NCBI GenBank assembly: GCA_037501455.1
Contig: CM074856.1
Coordinates: 14,219,001 to 14,283,000 of the forward strand
Length of the DNA: 64,000 nucleotides
DNA from: Lantana camara
Lineage: Eukaryota > Streptophyta > Magnoliopsida > Lamiales > Verbenaceae
Direction: 5' to 3'
Part shown: one piece after another, positions 10,111 to 21,907 of the stretch
Numbering within the stretch: the stretch's first letter is position 1
Layout of the letters: the number at the start of each line of letters is the position of its first letter
Program-made: the position numbers and the translations under genes
The notes under the pieces: generated by a model
Databases searched by the model: none
What the model was told of the DNA's origin: nothing
The model's input: only the letters and a program-made list of their open reading frames with translations

Positions 10111-11016
10111 TAGGGATGTAAACGAATCGAGCCGAGCCGAACCCTGCTCTTTTTGTAGGGTTCAAGTTCGGTTCGAGAGATACTTTAACGAACCCGAACT
10201 CGAACTCGAGCCTGACGAATCTTAGAAAATGAGGTTCGAATTCGATTCGAGATATAGTTCGGTTCGAGTTCGGCTCGGGTTTGACTTGGGGGTTCTCGAA
10301 CCTTTTTCATGAATTCAAAGAAAACATAAAAATTTCAAGAGGAAAAGAAATGTAGGCGTGATTTGATCTGATGGCGCTGTGGTGGTTGAGGGCTTCAGGC
10401 GCAGCAGCAGAAGCAACGGTGAGCGGCAGGCGGTGGCGCTTTGGTGGTGAAGGAGACGCAGCCGGTGGTTGGTTGAGGGCTTCAGGCGTAGCAGCAGAAG
10501 CAACAGTGAGCGGCAGGCGGTGGCGCTGTGGTGGTGGGTTCTTGAAGACTTGAGGCGCTGCATCAACGATGGAGAATGTGGGGCAATGGTTGGCAGCAAT
10601 GGTGGTTTGGGAGAGAGAGACGAATGAGTTGAGAGAGTTTGAGAGGTAGGGGGATGAAGGGTCGGCGCATTTGAGAGATTTTGAGAATCCTAGGGTTTTG
10701 TCATTTTATTTTAATTTTTAATATTATATACATATTATATATATATAATATAAATTATAAGTAAATATATATATAGAATAATATATTATATAATATGTAA
10801 TATTATAAATAATATATAATTTTTTAAATAAATATAAGGGTTCGCGAGCCGGCTCGCGAACCTAAATTTAAGAAAGAAAGGATTCGAGTTTGATTCGTGG
10901 GGGTCACGAACCGAGCCAGGGCTCGGTTCGGGTTCGATTAACTCGAATTCGAGCCCGAACCTTTATTGATTCGGTTCGTTAGGCTCGCGAACGGGCTCGT
11001 CTCGTTTACATCCCTA
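10111..11016. mobile_element. hAT-type non-autonomous element 1
   Basis: Element of 906 bp with ends TAGGGATGTAAACGA...TCGTTTACATCCCTA, flanked by a perfect 8-bp duplication GTCCATAC (10103-10110 and 11017-11024). The subterminal regions are rich in GAGCCGAGCC/GGCTCGG words. The interior (about 10370-10560) holds a ~115-bp tandem duplication rich in GCAGCAGAAGCAAC and GGCGGTGGCGCT that gives chance reading frames but no recognisable protein. No transposase. The 8-bp duplication and short ends fit the hAT superfamily. Confidence 0.82.
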
Positions 11017-11024
11017 GTCCATAC

Positions 11025-11872
11025 TAACTCCCTAGTCCACTTTAGTATTTTTACTTCACTACCTATTGGGGCCGTTTTTACCAATTTGCCCCTGAAGTCA
11101 ATGACTTTCCCTCTCATTCAGGATACTCTCATTAATGTGAATTCAAAAAAAAAAAAAGACAGAAACGAGGTGAGGAATTTCTGAGCAAAAAACCGACCAC
11201 ATTATGGCGAGACGGGATTACGACGGTGAGTGGGTGACGGAGAAGTTGGTTTCCAAAGCGCACGACGTACGAAGGTGAGAGATTTCCGCCCTTGAGGGGG
11301 TTCCGTTGCCGACGGGTGTCCGCCGCTCTAGGGTTTCTGAGCGGAGGCGTTTTGGTTGCCGAAGTGTTTCCGTCGTCGACGAGGACTGCGATTCAGGTAT
11401 GTTCCCTTAAAGTTTTGACCCTTTTTTCCCCCTATTTGCTCCAATACGAAATATGACGTCTTAGATACGCTATTACCCTTTTTTTACACGAAATTGGTAG
11501 GGTTTTGCTTGAATTTAAATACCCTGCTTTGGTTGGGTGTTGATTGAGCCAAAATGCCCAAATTTGTGTAGTAGGTTGTTTGAACCTAAAAGCCCTAGTT
11601 TTTTTTCCCATATTATACTTGAATACGCTATTTCAGTTTTTAGATACGTCATTACACCATTTTTATACTCGAAAATGTCATTTAATTGATCGAATTGAAA
11701 TGCCCTGACTTCTTTGGATGTTCCTTGATCTGAAACGACCTTATTTCTTTGTGGATTATTTGAAATTAAAAGCCGTATCATTTTTTTCCTATCTTCTGCT
11801 CAAATACGATATTTCTGTGTTTAGATACGCTATTACTTATTTTTTGTGCACGAAATTGTTATTAATTTTGTG
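11025..11872 (+). other. 5' non-coding region of the Ulp1-type unit
   Basis: Between the hAT element and the first Ulp1-type exon. From about 11440 to 11870 four imperfect repeats of roughly 100-120 bp recur, each with a phrase like AATACGATATTTCTGTGTTTAGATACGCTATTAC followed by ACGAAATTG. Sequence left of the hAT (about 10045-10110) and right of it (from 11025) carries repeated CTCCC words (AACTCCTC, AGCTCCCGG, AACTCCCTAG) similar to the ends of the MITE at 9740-10001. It may be the terminal repeat of a MULE carrying the Ulp1 gene. No other gene. Confidence 0.4.
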
Positions 11873-12183
11873 ATGATGTCTATGGCAGAAATGGTTACCC
11901 TTCAAACTCGATGTTCTCCAGTGGCATTTTGCACTGAAATCCAACATATTCGACCTTTAATGAAGACCGAACATGAAGAAGTCATATCTCGATGTCCATT
12001 TGATTTTTTCATAAACATGCCATTTGCATTTGTATCAAATTCTAGAATCAAGTTGTTATTATCCAGGTATGACATAGATTCTTCTGCCTTTTCTGTGGGT
12101 GAAGATATTGTTGTTCCCTTCACGGTCTCGGAATTTCGCATAGTGAATGGTCTGCAACATTACAAACTGAATGTTGATCTACA
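11873..12183 (+). pseudogene. Ulp1-type transposon gene, N-terminal exon
   Basis: Coding piece that ends exactly at the target site of the copia insertion. The protein includes CPFDFFINMPFAFVSNSR, ...LLLSRYDIDSSAFSVG and VPFTVSEFRIVNGLQH. These match the general pattern of the DUF1985/plant-mobile-domain N-terminus found with Ulp1 proteases in plants (hydrophobic PF..., LLL.RYD, F.V.G, F...EF.IV.GL). Taking out the insert with one copy of its target duplication joins this frame to the exon at 32991 without a shift. The start is uncertain: ATG at 11873 or 11876, or a splice acceptor at 11889. Confidence 0.6.
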
Positions 12184-13751
12184 TGTTAGGAATAGTGCCC
12201 TAAAAGCCGATTGTATATCCGCTTTGTGCTTTTCCTTATTGTAATCACAGACAATCTTTGAATGAAATAACGAATTGAGGCAACACTTCTTTATATGCTC
12301 TTGTTTGGTATGCGTTTACTTTAGCTGTGCATGTATGAGAACTCCCCTAATCCTGATGGCTTTAGGACTCTACCATTTAGGTGAAATGGTTCATGAAACG
12401 AGCCCTATATCACATAAGTCATGATTAGTAAAATACTCCAAGCCGATGAGTCCTACAGATAGTGGGAGTGTCAACCTAACTCTTCTAAGGCTTGCTTATG
12501 GGATCACGCCCTTAAGAAGGACCACCTTGTTTCATGAAGGTACAAAGTGTATAGTTGATACGTGCGTGATACATGAGGGTGCTTACTTTAATAAGTAAGT
12601 TCACTGAGGTGCCCCGTGTGAGAACATTCCTAAATGGGAAAGAAAGTTTCTATTTCAGGAAATGGAAACTTCCAGATTAGGAAATATCTCACGAGTCATT
12701 GATGTGATTAATTGATCCTTAGACTTGAGGTTCCTTGTCACTTTATGAGTTAACTCTGTAGTCTTAGGTATAAGCTTTAAAGGGTGTCGCCTTAGACAAC
12801 TGATTCAAGGCTTATGCTGGGGCTGCACAAGTGATTCATGAAAGTGAATGAGAATCAAGAAAGGACCTACACTTGCATTTGCAAGGTGATCTCTTATTGT
12901 GTAAGTCATTCATATGCCATATGGAGTCCTTGGCCAAGGCAGTAGATCAAGACATCAAGAAAAGGGTTTCTTGGATTGAGATCAAATGGATATGAAATGC
13001 ACTTAGCTTTAAGACCGGATTATTAGGGTTCTGATTATTCCCTTGCCTTAGATCTTGGTTGAGAGATAGTAAGTAGGAGGATTGTATCTCACATGAATCA
13101 ATGACTTAAAGGTTATGTCGAATCCGAACATTCCAATTCAGCTAGGGGTTAAACACCTGTTGCTAGACTATGGTCGTTTAACCTGTGGACTGATTAATTA
13201 ATTAGTGAATTAAATTAATTAGGGTCACTGCTAATTGAATTGAGAACCTAGAGGGTCACACACAACAACTTGGTTACATGAGTTGAGGCTTAAAAATGAT
13301 TAAACGAGTTAATCGGGCCAAGAGGGTTCCACACGTGTGAAATCACACGTGTGGCTCACGTGAGTGACAGGTGTCACACACGTGTGAATAAATATATATC
13401 GTATATATATGTATTAAATAATTAAATGTGTTAATTATTTAATAGACTTTGGTTTAATTTTGAATTAAAAAGAATGTCTAATTTTGGAGAAAAATAATCT
13501 AGTTAATTAATTATGAATTAATTAATTAGATAAAATAAGTTATTTATTTTAAATAAATAAAGTATAAAATTATCCAAAAATAGTTTGGATATTTTTGGCT
13601 CTCTTAAAAGTTGACTTGAATTAGAATTCAAAGTCAAAGTTGGGAAATACTTGATGATCAAGTAATAGGAGAGAGAGGAACCAAATCCTTGCCCAACAAG
13701 GATTAGGATCGGCGCCCCTCTCCGCTGCTTTCCGATTCGTGTTTTCCAACA
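12184..13751 (+). repeat. 5' LTR of copia element B, promoter deleted
   Basis: 1568 bp, begins TGTTAGGAATAGTGCCC and ends TTTTCCAACA. It aligns over its whole length with the 3' LTR apart from a ~376-bp gap, after CTCTCC at about 13722, matching 32587-32962 of the 3' LTR. The missing part holds the TATA box and, by position, the transcription start and most of R. TCC at both edges of the gap is possible microhomology. It also has an 8-bp stretch (TTGAGGCA) near 12277 that the 3' LTR lacks. Confidence 0.9.
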
Positions 13752-13753
13752 AG

Positions 13754-13766
13754 TGGTATCAGAGCC
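13754..13766 (+). other. primer-binding site of copia element B
   Basis: TGGTATCAGAGCC, complementary to the 3' end of plant initiator tRNA-Met, two bases after the 5' LTR. This is where minus-strand DNA synthesis would start, and it fixes the element's orientation as +. Confidence 0.92.
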
Positions 13767-16001
13767 ATCTCGTTAATCGTGTTTCTGATTCGTCTCAATT
13801 ATTCTGAATTTGGTAGAAATTCTTAGGCTTAGATTCGAATTAGGTATTCATGAGTTCTTTTGAAAAAGCCTGAAATACGAAACTGTAATTTTTCTTGAAT
13901 TTCTGAAACTGCTTTCTTAAAATTGTGTTTTTGGAAAACCGTTTTGATAGAAATTAATTTAATTCGTGTTTTGAATTTTGGATTGTTTTGGTTTTTGAAC
14001 TGAAAGTACGAAACACGAAACCGCGTTACGAAAACGCGAGCCTGGACGTGATAAGGCGTAGCACGCCAAGCCCGCGCGCCCAGCAGTCCCGCAACCGCGC
14101 GGGACTGCCCGTCGCTGCCGCCCGCCAGCTCCTAGGCGCCCGCCAGCACCTCCCGCAACCGCGCGGGAGCCTTTCCCTCGCCCGCCTGCCTCCCGCCTAG
14201 GCGCAGCGCGCGCCATGCGCGCGAGAAGGCATGCGCGCTGCGCGTGCGTGCCGGCAGCCTTGCTGCTGGCGTGCGCGATGCGTGCTCTCGGCCTGGGCTG
14301 GCGCGCGGGCGAATCCGGGCCCTTCGTTTCGCGATCTTGATTTTCGTGTTTAGTCCAATCCAATCCCGATTTAATTTTTCTGAAAAATTTTATTTATTAA
14401 ATTTGAATTATTTTTGAAATAATTGTTTAAATTGGGATTTTAGAAATTTAAGCGATTTAAACTTTGGAAAAATTACAAATTTTATTTTCTGAAAATAATG
14501 AAAGAATAAAATTATTAATTTTGGAAATTAATTGGAATTTTATTGGTTTAATGTTTTTCGGGTTTTGTTGAAAAGGCTCTTGAACAAGAATTGCATCTAA
14601 GTCGTGTTTTAAGCTATTCGAGCTTAAAGCGAGAATTTTAATTTATTGGTTAAATTTAAATTCTTGCAAAAGCATGTTAGGTGATCATGGGTTTAGATCT
14701 ATGTATGGTTTTAATTTATGCACATGGATGGTTTAAATTGGGGTTGGAGCCCTATAGTTACGTTTTTCAATTGAGGTTGGAGCCTCACTTATGTGCGTAC
14801 TGTTATGTGATTTATTATGTGGCTTTCCATATTACTGTTTTTGAGGCCGGGGTATGCCCCGTGTAATTGTCTAAGGCCAATATGAAGATTGAGCCTTATT
14901 ACTTTATGTCTTTTTCTTTTTATTGTAATTTGAGAGTAGAGATAGGTGGTGAGGTTTTATTTTCATTTTGGAGACAATGCACCCATGGAGTAAGATGGAC
15001 CACATTCAAGTAACAAGGAGGCCATAAGTGAAGACCCCTCAAAATGTTAGGGAGGGGAATCTCAATTGTTAAATGTAATAGAGATAGGGCTCGTATTTTG
15101 TTACCGCTTTCCCTTATGTGATTTAAACTGTTTATGTGGCATGTATGTTAGAACTTGTGATTGTGGAGTGGCTCCCACATATCACGCATAAGATAGGTAG
15201 AACTCATGATCATTACATGTTAGTATCATGCTAGGACATGTTATCTGTTTATGTGCTTGTTTGAAATGCATTTAAGTGTACTTGCATTAATCAAGACTAA
15301 TAAAATTGGATAACATATATGTTGGTGAGGTCGAGCTGGACAACTCTCCGGTTGATTCGAAAATTCCCCTTAAATATTAAGCTAATTTCGAAGTTTAATT
15401 CGAGATGCAAATTTTGAATTAAATTCCTAGCATTCCATCAATAGGTTTTAAGTTTAGTAAGTAAAGCTAGTTATTGTCCGCTAGTCGTGGGATAGCTAGT
15501 GGAGCTTATTAGTTCTTAGTTACCTAATTGATCATTTTAAATGATCAATATTTCATGGTCGATTTTAGCAAGGGCGATATCCGCGAGTCGTGGGTCGTTC
15601 GAACTAAGTTTTGGTCATGATCTTATGATTGATGGGTCTAGCTTAACGCCTAAGTAAATATGGATGTCGCACGAGTCGTGGGTCCATATTGAAAGATAGG
15701 TGATGCAAAAATAATTACTAAGAGTTCTAAAGGTGTTAGAATTGGTAAGTTGTACCTACATAGGGTTCTTACTTAGAATGTCCGCGAGTCGTGGGTTCGA
15801 GGTAAAATGCCTAGGATCTTAGTACCCACTGGGAAACGTGTTCCTCTTAGATCTTTGGTAATTGTAGATCTTTGAAAAACAGTGGGAGCTACAATAGATT
15901 AAAGACCTTATCTTTTGTATATCGTTATAATTCAGCATGCTCACTAGTTCTCTGTTTTACCATTTAGGACGTAGATTCTGTGATTCTCTACGTGTTTTGA
16001 A
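13767..16001 (+). other. long leader of copia element B with a GC-rich island
   Basis: 2.2 kb between primer site and gag with no plausible coding frame. At about 14020-14320 lies an island of very high GC (GCGCGC-rich, with CCGCAACCGCGCGGGA occurring twice in slightly different form) in otherwise AT-rich sequence. From about 15570 to 15800 the phrase CGAGTCGTGGGT recurs at least four times with different flanks, a short dispersed repeat of unknown role. Confidence 0.6.
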
Positions 16002-17645
16002 ATGGCAACCAAAAACCCTCTTGTATCGATCCTCGAGTCAAACAAGTTGACTGGTCCCAACTATTCTGATTGGCTGAGGAATCTAAAAATCATTTTAGAT
16101 TCTGAGAAGAGAACTTATGTTCTCTTCGAAGGGGAGCCTAGTCCCGAAGGGGAGGCTCCCACTCGGGCCGAGCGGGACGCGATTCAGAAGTGGAAGGATG
16201 ATAATCTCCAAGCGCGTTGCCTTATGTTGGCTAACATGTCTCCGGACTTGCAAAGGGAACATGAGGCCATGGAATTCGCTTGGGAGATTTACGACCACTT
16301 AGAGCAACTTTACCGCCCTCATGAGCGTGTTACAAGGTATAACACTTCAAAGGAATTGTTCCACTTGAGAATGAGGGAAGGTTCAAGTGTCCATGAATAT
16401 GGACTCAAGTTTCTTGCCTTTACTGAGAAACTTGCCTCCATGGACATGCCACTAAAAGATGAGCTTTCAGTGGATTTGTTGCTAGCTTCGCTCCCACCAT
16501 CATTCAACCCATTTGTCCTTAACTTCAATATGAATCATGTTGGTGCTACTGTAGCTGAGCTGATTAGTCAGCTTATGACTGCTGAAAGCACGATCAAGAA
16601 GGACAATAAGATTTTGATGGTAAATGCTTCATCTTCCTCTTCGGGGCCTTCTAAAGGTAAGGGCAAGAAAGCCCAAAAGAAGAAGAAGAAACCCCTTAGG
16701 CCCACTGGTGGCATTTCGAAGGGGAAGGCCCAAAAGAAGAAGCGTGATCAGAAAGAGGATGTTTGCTTCCATTGTGGCAAAGCGGGACATTGGAGGAGAA
16801 ACTGCCCAGAGTACAAGGCTACTCTAAAGAAAGGAATCTTTCTCGTTGAAGTAAATCTTTCTATTAATTCTAGTTCTTGGGTACTTGATACCGGTTGTGG
16901 AACTCATATATGTAATGATGTACAAATACTAAGTGAAGTCCAACAACTCAAAGAAGGAGAATGTGTCTTAAAGATCGGCGATGGCTCAAACGTTGAAGCT
17001 CGAGCTTTAGGCACAATTAGATTAGATTTAGGTAATTTTGAGTTAGTCTTAAATAAAGTCCTTTATGTACCGAGCATTATCCGTAATATAATTTCAGTTC
17101 CAATATTAGATTGTGAAGGTTATGAAACTTATATTAAGAATGGTAAATACTTTATCAAACGGAACAACTCTTCCGTTCACATCGGTACTCTAAGTAATGG
17201 ACTTTACCTAACTCAAAATATCAATATTATGAATATACAACGAGAAACAAAGCGTAAGAGAGATGACAAAGTTTCAGCCCCCTTATGGCACGCTAGATTA
17301 GGACACATTTCCAAGAACAGAATTAGCAAGATAAACACTTTAGGATCATTCTCTGAAAATGATCTCAAAGAGTTAACTTCTTGCGAATCCTGTCTCAAAG
17401 GAAAAATGTCCAAAGTCCCTTTTAAAGGAACTGTGGAACGTGCCACTAAGGTTTTGGATTTGATCCATACTGATGTTTGTGGACCGCTTAGTGTAAGCAC
17501 TAGAAACAATCATCAGTATTTCATAACCTTTACTGATGACTTTAGTCGGTATGGTTATGTATACTTAATGAAGTATAAATCTGAAGCTTTTGAGAAATTC
17601 TTAGAATTTCAAAAGGAGGTCGAGAACCAAACTGGTCACAAGATC
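16002..17645 (+). CDS. copia B gag-protease-integrase N-terminal part
   Basis: First 548 codons of the polyprotein, beginning MATKNPLVSILESNKLTG. Gag (UBN2-like) covers about residues 1-200, followed by a Lys-rich linker. The zinc knuckle CFHCGKAGHWRRNC is at about 255-268. The protease motif WVLDTGCGTHIC is at about 293-304. The GAG-pre-integrase motif LWHARLGHISKNR and CESCLKGK follow, then the start of the integrase core with DLIHTDVCGP and FTDDFSRYGYVY. The frame runs without stop into the LARD insertion at codon ATC. It resumes in phase at 28761, so the two pieces together encode about 1306 residues. Confidence 0.95.
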
Positions 17646-20600
17646 TGTAGCACCCCGCACGTGAGGCACCACATCCCCCGCACTAAGGCTCAACATGAGT
17701 AACGAAATAGTAAATCCGCGCCCGTATCAAACCCTAGCGAACGGGAGACAAACACAAAAACCTTCCTAAGCTAGGCGGAACTAGACCCTGCAATGATAAC
17801 CAAATCACAATATATAATGCATGGCAGAGCCCAAATACAAACATACAAACCATAAGCAGAATTGAGCTCTTCAGGCCTCTTTTACATTCATAGCAAAACC
17901 CAGTAAAAGCAATTCAATAACGATTACATAAATATTCAAGTCCAAGATACTACAGAATCGAATCAAACATAAATCCAATACATGAATGAGTGCAGGGACT
18001 CTCCTAACCTAACTCGACCCACTTAAAGACTCCAAACACCTCCGCCTAGCTCGAAACTCCAAAGCCAAACCTGCACACTAAAGTGTTGGGGAGGGAGAGG
18101 GTCAGTCTCTAGAAGACTGAGTGAGCAGGAGCGATACATATATATAAAACATGCACATGCAAGTCATAAATCCCGAGCAAGGTTTTTATTTGAATTTAGT
18201 CCCCGAAAAGGGCAAGAAAATAGATAGACAATGCTCGACTTTTACGACTAATTCATATTAAATTCATTACATTCATAAATCATAAATAAATATAAGGCTC
18301 GACGAGTGAGCGTGCACAATCTCCAACCAAACTCCGACCGTGTACGACAAATATCATTAATATATTGATTAGGCGATCATGCAATATATCCTAATACACA
18401 CAGACCATAAATCATGTCATAAACATGTTCGTTTGGGCGATCCGGATCCCGGCCTTCCCGCACGGTGCATAATCATATCATAACATATACATAAGAAAAG
18501 GCATAAATCATAACCAACCTTCTTTCTCCGGGTGGTGGACGGGCTTGCAAGACCCGACCACCGGTTCATACATAGGCCAATGGGGGTACATGAATTCCCC
18601 AAAGGCACTCAGCTCCCATTCCCCGCTAAACCTCCTAGCGAGGGCCGGTATCACCGTAGTTTGGTTGGGACTAGTAAATGGGATCCCCGTCAGCCCTTGC
18701 TTCCTCGGTTAGCCACATATACTAAGTCCCGGGGCCCGAGCAATCAGAAATAGAAATGTGTCTCGCCAAACATATCAATACATACATATGATACATACTA
18801 TAAGAAATCATACCTTACCGTGTAACTCGGCATATGCTATATACGTACCTCTCCGTGTCATCCTAACCCGTAGCTAGCATGAACACACACGGTTTGGAGC
18901 ATAGCCTCATTACAAAACCATTTTTAAGCTTATATACGCTCATACGTATAATTCAGAAGAATTTACTCGATAACTTCATTTGAAAACCATATATATATAA
19001 TCATAAGGTTTTGGCCGAAGCTTTTCACATAAGGGTTGTAGGGTTTAATACGTAGCTAAAACGAAAACACCCTCACCTGAACCGTGACGAAACAAGGAAC
19101 GAGTTACCAAGTGCCCGAACGATCAAAATCTCTCCACCTTGGAGATAAACTGTACAAAAGACCACAAGACGTGTTTGTGAGACTCGAGACTCCATATGAA
19201 CCATATATGACGCACGAAAATGCTCAAGCATGATATGAAAGCATAAAGATCATATTAAGGCATTTAAATCATATAACCAATTCATTCACTTGTTCATTCA
19301 TTTTCATTCAAATTCTTCAATTCAATCTCCAATCAAATTAATTCAAGAATTCAAATAGGAGCATAGAACATATTAAAGCTCTCCCAAAATGCTACTACAT
19401 ACTTCATGTTACATAAGATAGCATATTTCCAAGGTTTGACAACAAGAAGGAAGCATATGATATAGAAAATGAGTTACGCGATTCATAGACGACATATAAA
19501 CACACATAAACGGCATTAAGCAAAAGCATGCCTACAACTCATCCAAAAGCCATGAAATTAAACCACAATGCTCCCAACATATAGCAAAACAAGTTCATAG
19601 TTCAACACAAAAGGAGATAAAGTCATTCAAGAGGTGAAACAAATCAAAACCCGAAAAGGGAGCAACACGGACTGCACAGGGGAAGGGACACGGGGGTGTC
19701 ACCTTCCTTAGCCAAACTGAGCCACGACCGTGGCTCAGTACAGAGCTTCCCAAAAGGTGTGACACGCCCGTGTCTCACACTTATGAGTAAATGAGACACG
19801 GGGGTGTCACGGTACAGAACTTAACCACACACAAAGTTTTACCGGCAAAACTGAACCCATACCAAATCAATCAAAAAGCATACCAAATCAACTCCAAACG
19901 CTATGAAACTTAATATAAAACAAATTTGGCATGTTAGGAACATATTTCATTTAGAGTGAAAAGGCTAATTCACACGTTAAGAGCATCTAAATCATGCAGC
20001 AAAACTGGGTCGCTAAAATCGCACATATGAGCCCTATTGATTCAATCAGCCATGATCAAGTACTTAGGGGTTGAATTTGGATCTGAAACTTTGGGGAGTG
20101 CATGCTAACATACTAAACTACTAATGTACTTCATATATATGCAAAATGGCACAATTAAAGCACATTAGGGTGACCAACAACCACACATATGCAACAGCAA
20201 CAAATCTGTCATGGAGCATGCATAAAAACAGGCCATGTACTTCGGTTTTGAGGCTTCAAATGGAACCAAACACTTAAAACATGAATGTTAACATATAGAA
20301 CAATGAGTGTACATAATATCCATGCAATTTCACATGAAAAGAAGATCATTAGGTCAAGCAACCAAGCAAAATGAATAGCAGCTGTTCGAAAAACAGGGGA
20401 AGCAGTTTGATCATCAAGTTTGGAGCTCCATATCTCATAATTTCATTAAAGGGTCAAGAGATAAAATCTCCTAATATCATATACTATCAGTTAGGAAAGA
20501 AATAGGTCAAGAAACAAGCTCATATGATCATGTATAAGCAAGGAAATCAGCTACATAAGCAAATAGGTCACAAGAGCAAAAATCCCTAAAAGTTCATACC

Positions 20601-21628
20601 AAACTCATCACCCAAACCCTAATCAAATCTGATCCAATCATGATGTAAGTAGATGAAATCAAGTATAATAGAGTAGAGAAGACATAAATATTCATACCTT
20701 AAAGATTTGGGAGAGAAAGGTGGTGGTTTGAGCTCCAAAACCACAAAAATGGCCAAGGGTTTTCTCTCTTCTCCTCTTCTTCTCTCTCTCGTTTCAGTTG
20801 CAGCTGAAAATGGAGATATTTGGCTCGGTTTTCAGAGCTAAAGGGAAGAGAAAGGGGTTAACTCAAGGTACAAGAGTCATGGTTAAAGCATGGTTAAGTT
20901 AAGAGGTGTTATGGGGTCCCACCATGAAGACTAGTCAACCAAAGGAGTTCCTATTGCACGAGTTGCTCGTTACAGTTGGATTTAGAAGGTCTTAATGATT
21001 TCAAAAAGGTATGAGGCTTGTTCCATTGTCTCCGAATCTTCGATACGAAGGCAACGGAGGTGTCGGAATTCGAATCCGAATTCCGAGCTCAAGATATCAC
21101 GCACGGAACCAAGGGTGCGCTAATTGCTCGTTAGCCCCAAATTTGGTTCCACTATCAAAATTAAATTCGTAAACACGTCAAATGAATCCGAAAACATAAA
21201 CCGAGCACATAGGAACGTTCATAACACACATATTTACGACATACTAAATTTCCATACCATTCCGATATCAATACATATAAGAACGAAGCACAAATAGAAC
21301 ACTCATGCGCATGAATGAATTCTTAACGTTATAAATTAATTACTAAAACTTAAGTTCCTTCTTAAATAAATTAAAGCCAACTAATAACATGTTGAAATTA
21401 ATTAACTAAATTACCGAAATAGTTAAGGTAACATGAAACCTTAATTAAGAAATTAAACACTAATTATCAAAGTAGAATAAAATGAAATAAATTAAAATAA
21501 CAATAGTTTATAGTTTAAATCAAATATAAACATTTATAAACAATTAATCATATAATTAAATAATTAAAGCGCGCAATTTATAAACAAATACGCCACATTA
21601 TTTTAAACTGCAAAACTGGGGCGTTACA
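17646..21628 (-). repeat. 3' LTR of the LARD (left copy)
   Basis: 3983 bp. On the minus strand it starts TGTAACGCCCCAGTTTTGCAG and ends GGGGTGCTACA. By eye about thirty substitutions or small indels separate it from the right copy, below roughly 1%. It contains GACACGGGGGTGTCAC and GACACGCCCGTGTCTC phrases (near 19688-19810), a palindromic style common in plant gypsy LTRs. Short frames within it are matched in the other copy but resemble no protein. Confidence 0.93.
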
Positions 21629-21685
21629 ATCTCTCCCCCTTAAAAAGAATCCGTCCTCGGATTCACAACACGCTTGAAAACAAAC

Positions 21686-21907
21686 AATGAGAGATTCCCC
21701 GTCTCTCACAAGCAACAAGGAGAGAGCCCTGTCTCTCGAGCAGCAATGAGAGAACCCCGTCTCTCCAACAACAATGAGAGAACCCCGTCTCTCGAGCAAC
21801 AATGAGAGAACCCCGTCTCTCGCAAGTAAAGAGAGTACCCCGTCTCTTAAACAAAAATAAGGGAATCCCCGTCTCTTAAAAACAAGAGAGAGCACCCCGT
21901 CTCTCAA
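21686..21907. repeat. palindromic minisatellite in the LARD interior
   Basis: About eight copies of a ~30-bp unit of the form CAATGAGAGAACCCCGTCTCTC with variants. Each unit contains an inverted pair GAGAGA...TCTCTC around CCCCG, so each could fold into a small hairpin. It lies about 60 bases inside the polypurine tract end of the element. Confidence 0.8.

Noticed and set aside
10315..10599. Frames in hAT-type element 1
   Set aside because: Produced by a tandem GC-rich duplication; both strands are open equally, so no coding evidence.
13959..14363. Ala/Arg-rich 134-residue minus-strand frame
   Set aside because: Arises from the GC island in the copia leader; high GC alone gives open frames, and there is no domain.
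18532..18753. 73-residue frame repeated exactly at 25657-25878
   Set aside because: It lies in the two LARD LTRs and is duplicated because the LTRs are; it resembles no protein and has no start context.
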